Assembly: GCA_002339725.1 (NCBI GenBank)
Contig: DDKN01000096.1
Location: 1 to 18,354 of the forward strand
Length of the DNA stretch: 18,354 bases
Reading direction: 5' to 3'
Source of the DNA: Thiobacillus sp. UBA2597
GTDB lineage: Bacteria > Pseudomonadota > Gammaproteobacteria > Burkholderiales > Thiobacillaceae
Positions within the stretch are counted from its first letter, which is position 1. Each line of letters starts with the position of its first letter. A program made the position numbers and the translations under genes. The notes below the pieces were generated by a model, which worked only from the letters and a program-made list of their open reading frames with translations, did no database searches and was not told where the DNA came from. Shown in pieces: positions 14,090 to 18,354 of this stretch.

Positions 14090-15484
14090 ATGTCCGCCGT
14101 CTTCGCCGATCCCGATCTGTCCGCCATCAAGCTGCCGCCCCATTCGGTCGAGGCCGAACAATCCGTGCTGGGCGGCCTCATGCTGGAGAACAGCGCCTGG
14201 GACCGGGTGGCCGATGCCATTGCTGAGCCCGATTTCTACCGGGCCGACCACCGGCTGATCTGGAAGCAGATCACCCGCCTGATCGAGGACAACAAGCCGG
14301 CCGACGTGATCACCGTGGCCGAGGCCCTGGAGTCGCACAACCAGCTCGACGAGGTCGGCGGGCTGGCCTATCTCACCGCCCTGGCCCAGAACACCCCGTC
14401 GGCTGCCAATATCCGGCGCTACGCCGAGATCGTGCGCGAGCGGGCCGTGCTGCGCCGCCTGGCCGAGGTGGGCGCCGAGATCGCCGAGCTGTCCTACAAC
14501 CCGGCCGGGCGCAAGGCGAGCGAGATCCTCGACGAGGCCGAGGCCAAGGTGTTCGAGATCAAGGAGGCCGGTGCCCGGGGCGGCCAGGGGTTCCAGCCGA
14601 TCAAGCCGGTGCTGATCGAGGTGGTCAACCGCATCGACGAGCTGTACAACCGGGAAAACCCGAGCGAGATCACCGGGGTGCCCACCGGTTTCGCCGATCT
14701 CGACGCCAAGACCTCCGGCCTGCAGCCGGGCGATCTCATCATCGTCGCCGGCCGGCCCTCCATGGGCAAGACCGCCTTCTCGCTCAACATCGCCGAGCAC
14801 GTGGCGCTCGAGGCCGGCTTGCCGGTCGCGGTGTTCAGCATGGAAATGGCCTCGACCCAGCTGGTCATGCGCATGCTGGGTTCGGTCGGCAAGCTCGACC
14901 AGCACAAGCTGCGCACCGGCCGCATCAGCGAGGACGATTGGCCGCGCCTGACCCATGCCCTGGGCCGGCTGGACGAGGCGCCGGTGTTCATCGACGAGTC
15001 CGGCGGGCTCACCGCCATGGAGGTGCGCGCCCGCGCCCGGCGCCTGGCGCGCCAGTGCAAGGACGGCCGGCTCGGCCTGATCGTGATCGATTATCTGCAA
15101 TTGATGGCCGGCAGCGGTTCCGGCGAAAACCGCGCCACCGAGATCTCCGAGATCTCGCGTTCGCTCAAAAGCCTGGCCAAGGAGCTGCACGTGCCGGTGA
15201 TCGCCCTGTCCCAGCTCAACCGCTCGCTCGAACAGCGGCCCAACAAGCGGCCGGTGATGTCCGACCTGCGCGAATCGGGCGCCATCGAGCAGGACGCCGA
15301 CGTCATCCTGTTCATCTACCGCGACGAGGTCTACAACCCGGACAGCCAGGACAAGGGCACCGCCGAGATCATCATCGGCAAGCAGCGCAACGGCCCCACC
15401 GGCACCGTGCGCCTCACCTTCATGGGCGAATACACCCGCTTCGAGAATTTCGCGGCCGACATCTATCTGACGCCGAACAATTGA
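14090..15484 (+). CDS. dnaB: Replicative DNA helicase DnaB
   Basis: DnaB (464 aa; E. coli 471) is the hexameric ring helicase that unwinds the fork and recruits primase. The N-terminal primase-interacting domain (about residues 15-120, HSVEAEQSVLGGLM) is joined by a linker to the RecA-like motor. Walker A is GRPSMGKTAF (221-230, Lys227), Walker B IVIDYLQLM, then LSQLNRSLEQR and the arginine-finger region ending in IYRDEVY and IIIGKQRNG. There is no intein. The frame is open to 14012, but the family start is the ATG at 14090. The Shine-Dalgarno is weak (GAAAC). DUF559 starts 23 bp after its stop. Confidence 0.98.
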   Translation: MSAVFADPDLSAIKLPPHSVEAEQSVLGGLMLENSAWDRVADAIAEPDFYRADHRLIWKQITRLIEDNKPADVITVAEALESHNQLDEVGGLAYLTALAQNTPSAANIRRYAEIVRERAVLRRLAEVGAEIAELSYNPAGRKASEILDEAEAKVFEIKEAGARGGQGFQPIKPVLIEVVNRIDELYNRENPSEITGVPTGFADLDAKTSGLQPGDLIIVAGRPSMGKTAFSLNIAEHVALEAGLPVAVFSMEMASTQLVMRMLGSVGKLDQHKLRTGRISEDDWPRLTHALGRLDEAPVFIDESGGLTAMEVRARARRLARQCKDGRLGLIVIDYLQLMAGSGSGENRATEISEISRSLKSLAKELHVPVIALSQLNRSLEQRPNKRPVMSDLRESGAIEQDADVILFIYRDEVYNPDSQDKGTAEIIIGKQRNGPTGTVRLTFMGEYTRFENFAADIYLTPNN

Positions 15485-15507
15485 TCGCCAGGCTGCCAGG
15501 AATACCC

Positions 15508-16296
15508 ATGCCGAAACGGCCTCAGCTCCTTGTCCAGAGAGGGCGCGCCTTGCGCGATGCGCAGACCGATGCCGAGGCCACGCTTTGGCGGGCGTTGCGG
15601 AACCGGCAGGTCGAGGGCTTCAAGTTCCGTCGACAACATGCCATTGGCCCTTATATCGCCGATTTTGTGTGTCTCGAAGTGGCACTGGTTCTGGAACTGG
15701 ATGGCGGGCAGCACGCGGACGCGGCCATTGAGGATGCCAAGCGGACGGCTTATTTGCAGGCTCAGGGATATGGGGTGTTGAGATTTTGGAACAACGATGT
15801 GCTGGGTAATTTGGAGGGGGTGCTGGAGGTGATTCGGCGGGAATTGCTGAATGCAGCCCCCTTACCCCAACCCTCTGGTGAAGCCCCTGCCCTTCGGTAT
15901 CCCCAAAGGGGAGAGGGGGACGCAGTGTTGGCAGGTGCATCCGTTCCCCTCACCCCAGCCCTCTCCCCAGAGGGGAGAGGGGGAAAGGCGGCCTCGGCCT
16001 CGCCAAGAGGAAGGAAGGCGGGGGTTGATTCATCCTCACCAAGTGGGAGAGGGGGCAAGGCGGAGGTGCACACAGCCTCGCCGAAGGGAAGCGGGGGCAA
16101 GGCGGAGGCGGGCTCATCCTCCCCAAAGGCGGGGGAAGGTGAATGCGGACCTATGCTCTCCAAGTGGAAGGGAGGAGAGGTTCCGGCGGACCTATCCCCT
16201 CTCCCCTCCGGGGAGAGGGTTAGGGTGAGGGGGCGGGAATCCCCGCCGTCCCTTTTTTCCTCCCGCAAGCATGCCAGTGTGAAGGGCCAGCACTAA
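15508..16296 (+). CDS. DUF559 endonuclease-like protein with a repeat-encoded C-terminal tail
   Basis: Residues 1 to about 114 are a complete DUF559 domain, a small restriction-endonuclease-like (Vsr/PD-(D/E)XK-related) fold: LRDAQTDAEATLWRALRNRQ, KFRRQHAIGPYIADFVCLE, LELDGGQH with the putative metal residues Asp52, Glu63 and Asp65, and a final VLRFWNNDVL. Its substrate is unknown. Normal members end near residue 115. Here the frame continues about 145 residues through REP-like repeats (PLTPALSPEGRGGK) and a 42-bp tandem array, ending VKGQH two bases before the truncated alr start. Codon use (AGA, GGA, TTG, TTT) departs from its neighbours, suggesting transfer. AGGA lies 7 bases before the ATG. 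It separates dnaB from alr, which are adjacent in E. coli. Confidence 0.8.
   Translation: MPKRPQLLVQRGRALRDAQTDAEATLWRALRNRQVEGFKFRRQHAIGPYIADFVCLEVALVLELDGGQHADAAIEDAKRTAYLQAQGYGVLRFWNNDVLGNLEGVLEVIRRELLNAAPLPQPSGEAPALRYPQRGEGDAVLAGASVPLTPALSPEGRGGKAASASPRGRKAGVDSSSPSGRGGKAEVHTASPKGSGGKAEAGSSSPKAGEGECGPMLSKWKGGEVPADLSPLPSGERVRVRGRESPPSLFSSRKHASVKGQH
15857..15919 (-). repeat. Degenerate REP-like element
   Basis: CCCCTTACCCCAACCCTCT and CCCCAAAGGGGAGAGGGGG are the two ends of a tail-left REP-like element, split by about 24 unrelated bases. It starts just after the DUF559 domain ends. Confidence 0.55.
15946..15983 (-). repeat. REP-like element, tail on the left
   Basis: CCCCTCACCCCAGCC is followed by the palindrome CCTCTCCCC-AGA-GGGGAGAGG. 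It is intact and is translated in frame as PLTPALSPEGRG within the DUF559 tail. Confidence 0.8.
16015..16140 (+). repeat. Three 42-bp tandem units
   Basis: Units at 16015-16056, 16057-16098 and 16099-16140 each start AAGGCGG and encode 14 residues: KAGVDSSSPSGRGG, KAEVHTASPKGSGG and KAEAGSSSPKAGEG. A 30-bp partial unit (15985-16014) precedes them. Unit 1 contains a degraded REP arm (AAGTGGGAGAGGGGG), so the array probably grew from REP-like sequence. The unit length is a multiple of three, so the frame is kept. Confidence 0.75.
16196..16233 (+). repeat. REP-like element, tail on the right
   Basis: CCCCTCTCCCC-TCC-GGGGAGAGGG is followed by TTAGGGTGAGGGGG. It lies in repeat copy 1 and is oriented opposite to the elements at 15857 and 15946. 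Confidence 0.85.
16232..16258 (+). terminator. Hairpin with T-run in alr leader, copy 1
   Basis: GGCGGG (16232-16237) pairs with CCCGCC (16242-16247), and TTTTTT follows at 16253-16258 after GTCCC. It is possibly an intrinsic terminator or attenuator, though 5 bases separate stem and T-run unless the stem extends into the flanking G- and C-runs. Confidence 0.4.
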
Positions 16297-16298
16297 CC

Positions 16299-16383
16299 AT
16301 GTCCCACCCGCTTGTCGCCCGCATCGACACCGCCGCCCTGGCCCGTAATCTCGGCCTGGCCCGGCGCCTGGCCGGCTCGGCCC
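16299..16383 (+). pseudogene. Truncated duplicate of the alr 5' end
   Basis: The first 28 codons of alr (MSHPLVARIDTAALARNLG...) are present with a few substitutions relative to the intact gene. Homology then stops at a REP-like palindrome (16381-16407). The frame reads on through repeat sequence to a TAA at 16524-16526, giving a 75-residue product that lacks everything after the first strand, including the PLP lysine. It cannot be a racemase. The stop lies 2 bp before the real alr ATG, so if translated it would act as an upstream reading frame coupled to alr. Confidence 0.9.
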
Positions 16384-16407
16384 TCTCCCCAATCGGGAGA
16401 GGGGGGG
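16381..16407. repeat. REP-like palindrome at the duplication junction
   Basis: CCCTCTCCCC-AAT-CGGGAGAGGG has no tail. It sits exactly where copy 1 of the alr start breaks off. Confidence 0.75.
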
Positions 16408-16425
16408 AGTTTCCGGCGGACCTAT

Positions 16426-16463
16426 CCCCTCTCCCCTCCGGGGAGAGGGTTAGGGTGAGGGGG
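16426..16463 (+). repeat. REP-like element, tail on the right (copy 2)
   Basis: Identical in sequence to the element at 16196-16233. It lies about 65 bp before the alr start codon. Confidence 0.85.
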
Positions 16464-16487
16464 CGGGAATCCCTGCCGTCCCTTTTT
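16462..16487 (+). terminator. Hairpin with T-run in alr leader, copy 2
   Basis: GGCGGG (16462-16467) pairs with CCTGCC (16472-16477), one pair being G-U, then TTTTT at 16483-16487. The single change from copy 1 within the stem still allows pairing in RNA. Confidence 0.35.
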
Positions 16488-16528
16488 CCCTCCCGCAAGC
16501 AAGCCTGTGTGAAGGGCCAGCACTAACC

Positions 16529-17599
16529 ATGTCCCGCCCGCTCGTCGCCCGCATCGACACCGCTGCCCTGGCCCACAACCTGGGGGTGGCCCGGCGCCTG
16601 GCCGGCTCGGCCCGCATCCTGGCCGTGGTCAAGGCCAACGGCTACGGCCATGGCCTGTTGCGCGTGGCGCGCGCCCTGCGCGCGGCCGACGGCTTCGCCG
16701 TGCTCACCCTGGAGGAGGCCGGGGCCCTGCGCACCGAGGGCTTCACCCACCCCATCGTGCTCCTGGAGGGCTTCTTCCACCCGGACGAACTGCCGGCCAT
16801 CGCCCACTGGCGCCTGCAGCCGGTCATCCATCGGGAGGATCAGGCCGAGGTCCTGGCCAAAGCCAAGCTCGAGCACCGGGTCGATGTCTTCGTCAAGGTC
16901 GATACCGGCATGCATCGCCTGGGGCTGCCGCCCAAGCGGCTCAGGGAAGTGGTGGAGCAGCTGCAGGCGGCCGCCTCGGTCGGCAGCATCACCCTGATGA
17001 CCCACTTCGCCAGCGCCGACGAGTTCCAGGTGGGCGTGGCCGGTCAGATGCAGGTGTTCCGGCAGGCCGTCGAAGGCCTGGCCCTGCCCGTGTGCCTGGC
17101 CAACTCCGCGGCGCTGATGCGCTACCCCGAAACCCGGGGCGACTGGGTGCGTCCCGGCATCATGCTCTATGGCGCCTCGCCCTTCGCGGATGTGAGCGGC
17201 GGCAACCTCGGCCTGCTGCCGGCCATGACCCTGGAGAGCCGGCTCATCGCTCAGCGCCCCCTGCGCCGCGGCGAGGCGGTCGGCTACGGCGGCACGTTTG
17301 TCGCGCCCAAGGACATGCGCATCGGCATCGTCGCCTGCGGCTATGCCGACGGCTATCCGCGCCACGCCGGCACCGGCACGCCGGTTTTGGTGGAGGGGCA
17401 ACACACCCGCACCCTGGGCCGGGTGTCCATGGACATGCTCTGTGTCGATCTCACACCCATTCCCAACGCCCACGTCGGCAGCCCGGTCACCCTTTGGGGC
17501 GCGGGCCTGCCGGTGGAAGAGGTGGCAGCCAGCGCCGGCACCGTCGCCTATGAGCTGCTCACCGCCATCGCGCCGCGCGTGCGCATCGAAGAAGTTTGA
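16529..17599 (+). CDS. alr: Alanine racemase
   Basis: Alr (356 aa, usual length) converts L-alanine to D-alanine for peptidoglycan. The PLP Schiff-base lysine is Lys35 in AVVKANGYGHG. The second catalytic base is Tyr253 in VGYGGTF. VDTGMHRLGL, LANSAALM, WVRPGIMLYGASP and GRVSMDMLCVD are all family blocks. The gene is complete despite the partial copy upstream, and its first 28 codons belong to repeat copy 2. The ATG lies 2 bp after the TAA of the repeat-derived frame, and the only Shine-Dalgarno candidate (GAAGGG) is 12 bases away, so coupling is plausible. Its native upstream neighbour is probably dnaB, as in E. coli. Confidence 0.97.
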   Translation: MSRPLVARIDTAALAHNLGVARRLAGSARILAVVKANGYGHGLLRVARALRAADGFAVLTLEEAGALRTEGFTHPIVLLEGFFHPDELPAIAHWRLQPVIHREDQAEVLAKAKLEHRVDVFVKVDTGMHRLGLPPKRLREVVEQLQAAASVGSITLMTHFASADEFQVGVAGQMQVFRQAVEGLALPVCLANSAALMRYPETRGDWVRPGIMLYGASPFADVSGGNLGLLPAMTLESRLIAQRPLRRGEAVGYGGTFVAPKDMRIGIVACGYADGYPRHAGTGTPVLVEGQHTRTLGRVSMDMLCVDLTPIPNAHVGSPVTLWGAGLPVEEVAASAGTVAYELLTAIAPRVRIEEV

Positions 17600-17623
17600 T
17601 TTTCAATCAATCGCTCATATACT
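17596..17623 (+). promoter_or_regulatory. Predicted promoter placing the start of transcription at the ATG
   Basis: TTGATT (17596-17601) and TATACT (17618-17623) are 16 bp apart. The expected start, 7-8 bases past the -10, coincides with the ATG at 17631, which has no Shine-Dalgarno. Confidence 0.45.
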
Positions 17624-17630
17624 CCGCCGT

Positions 17631-17876
17631 ATGGCCACGATCACATTCGATACGCACCAATTCGTGCGCAAATTGCGCGAGCAGGGCTTTTCCGAAGGCC
17701 AGGCTGAAGCCTTGGTGGAAGCCTTGTCGAAAGTCCACGAAGACGCCGAGCTGTTGAGCAAGAAAGATTTGAAAATCGAGCGTGCGCCGATTCAATCCGA
17801 TATCCACCTGATCAAGTGGATGATGGGTTTGATGTTGGGTGGCGTCACGGCCCTGGTTCTCAAGGCCTTTTTCTAG
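17631..17876 (+). CDS. Small coiled-coil, C-terminally membrane-anchored protein (DUF1640-like)
   Basis: This 81-aa protein begins TITFDTHQFVRKLREQGFSE, the typical start of DUF1640/CCDC90-like proteins. A charged helical stretch likely to form a coiled coil follows (about residues 12-50), and a single C-terminal hydrophobic segment (WMMGLMLGGVTALVLKAFF) anchors it in the inner membrane with its bulk in the cytoplasm. Bacterial members have no settled function. Codon use is more AT-rich than in alr or trpC (AAA, TTG, GAA, GAT), which suggests separate ancestry. It may be expressed from its own promoter as a leaderless message. It lies between alr and trpC, to which it has no obvious relation. 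Confidence 0.8.
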   Translation: MATITFDTHQFVRKLREQGFSEGQAEALVEALSKVHEDAELLSKKDLKIERAPIQSDIHLIKWMMGLMLGGVTALVLKAFF

Positions 17877-17932
17877 CCCCGGCTTCTTTATCTTCGGCCA
17901 CTCCCGCGCGCGGGAATCCAGTGCATACCAGC

Positions 17933-18354
17933 ATGTCCGACATCCTCGACAAGATCCTTGCCGTCAAACGCGAAGAGGTGGCCGCCGCCCGCAAGGCCGA
18001 GCCGCTCGAAGTCATGCGCGAGGCCGCCGAACTGGCGCCGCCGCCGCGCGACTTCGTGGGCGCCATTCGGGCCAAGCTGGCCGCCGGACAGCCGGCGGTG
18101 ATCGCCGAGATCAAGAAGGCCAGCCCGAGCAAGGGCGTCATCCGGCCCGACTTTCGCCCGGCCGAGATCGCCGCCAGCTACGAGCGGGGCGGCGCGGCCT
18201 GCCTGTCGGTGCTGACCGACCGCCAGTTCTTCCAGGGCGCGCCGGAATACCTGCGCGAGGCGCGCGATGCCTGCGCCCTGCCCGTGCTGCGCAAGGACTT
18301 CATGATCGACCCCTACCAGGTCTACGAGGCCCGGGCCATGGGCGCGGACTGCAT
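17933..18354 (+). CDS. trpC: Indole-3-glycerol phosphate synthase, 5' part
   Basis: The first 140 codons of TrpC are present, and the gene runs off the window. The enzyme closes the indole ring in tryptophan synthesis. MSDILDKILAVKREEVAAA is the classic N-terminal helix, VIAEIKKASPSKGVIR holds the catalytic Lys and the ESK/ASPSKG signature, and CLSVLTDRQFFQG and LPVLRKDFMIDPYQV carry the next barrel strands with the second catalytic Lys. No strong Shine-Dalgarno is visible. A 12-bp palindrome, CCCGCGCGCGGG (17903-17914), lies just upstream. The trpG and trpD genes that usually precede trpC in proteobacteria are not here. Confidence 0.96.
   Translation, partial: MSDILDKILAVKREEVAAARKAEPLEVMREAAELAPPPRDFVGAIRAKLAAGQPAVIAEIKKASPSKGVIRPDFRPAEIAASYERGGAACLSVLTDRQFFQGAPEYLREARDACALPVLRKDFMIDPYQVYEARAMGADC

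Larger units (their letters stand above)
16181..16383 (+). repeat. Direct repeat copy 1 (alr leader and first 28 codons)
   Basis: This 203-bp segment recurs at 16411-16613 with no gaps and about 13 mismatches (about 94% identity). It holds a REP-like element (16196-16233), a hairpin with a T-run, the stop of the upstream frame and the beginning of alr. Confidence 0.95.
16411..16613 (+). repeat. Direct repeat copy 2 (leader and start of intact alr)
   Basis: This is the downstream partner of 16181-16383, with an offset of exactly 230 bp. It includes REP-like element 16426-16463. Differences from copy 1 are concentrated at codons 15-22 of alr. Confidence 0.95.

Noticed and set aside
14090..15484. 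Intein in dnaB, a common insertion site
   Set aside because: The protein has normal length and the Walker A region and following blocks are continuous.
16015..16140. Possible CRISPR-like array
   Set aside because: The units are contiguous 42-bp tandem copies with no distinct spacers, are imperfect, and keep a reading frame. No cas genes are present.
15857..16463. Insertion sequence or RAYT transposon
   Set aside because: No transposase frame, terminal inverted repeats of IS type or target-site duplication is visible. Only short palindromes and the DUF559 gene are present.

Overview
The window is GC-rich chromosomal DNA, most likely from a betaproteobacterium. The evidence is the ribosomal operon order rpsF-priB-rpsR-rplI followed by dnaB, a bacterial-type proS next to a divergent rppH, an Mrp/ApbC-dcd-decarboxylase run, and protein sequences close to beta/gammaproteobacterial families. 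The genus cannot be fixed from the sequence alone. Almost all of the window is housekeeping DNA. The accessory-looking material is concentrated between dnaB and alr (about 15508-16528).

Layout. Minus strand: an enzyme-I-like PEP-utilising protein without the HPr-binding domain (95-1378), and a proS-led cluster (5577 down to 2035) of prolyl-tRNA synthetase, a secreted lytic transglycosylase and a nucleotide pyrophosphatase/phosphodiesterase-like hydrolase. A plus-strand PEBP/YbhB-like gene (1567-2028) lies between them. From 5620 on everything is on the plus strand: a spermidine-synthase-fold protein, rppH, a two-CBS-domain protein, a small unknown protein, apbC (Fe-S carrier) behind a promoter that overlaps an IscR-like site, a terminator, dcd, a large PLP-dependent Arg/Lys/Orn decarboxylase, rpsF-priB-rpsR-rplI, a terminator, dnaB, a DUF559 endonuclease-like gene, a truncated copy of the alr start, full-length alr, a small membrane-anchored coiled-coil protein and the 5' part of trpC, which runs off the window.

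The outstanding non-coding structure is a family of short palindromic repeats (CCCTCTCC...GGAGAGGG, often with a GGGTGAGGG tail on one side), here called REP-like. Copies occur as a tail-to-tail pair in the decarboxylase leader (10045-10131), in the rplI terminator (13984-14006, palindrome only), and as a dense cluster from 15857 to 16463. In that cluster the DUF559 reading frame continues through the repeats and a 42-bp tandem array to give a low-complexity tail of about 145 residues. A 203-bp segment carrying a REP-like element, a hairpin plus T-run and the first 28 codons of alr is duplicated in tandem (offset 230 bp, about 94% identical), leaving a dead alr start before the intact gene.

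The genes serve translation and RNA turnover (ProS, S6, S18, L9, RppH), replication (DnaB, PriB, Dcd for dUTP supply), cell-wall metabolism (Alr, lytic transglycosylase), Fe-S cluster delivery (ApbC) and tryptophan synthesis (TrpC). I see no complete mobile element, CRISPR array, tRNA or rRNA. The best candidate for something little described is the DUF559-REP association with the duplicated alr leader. Second is the IscR-like site in front of apbC.
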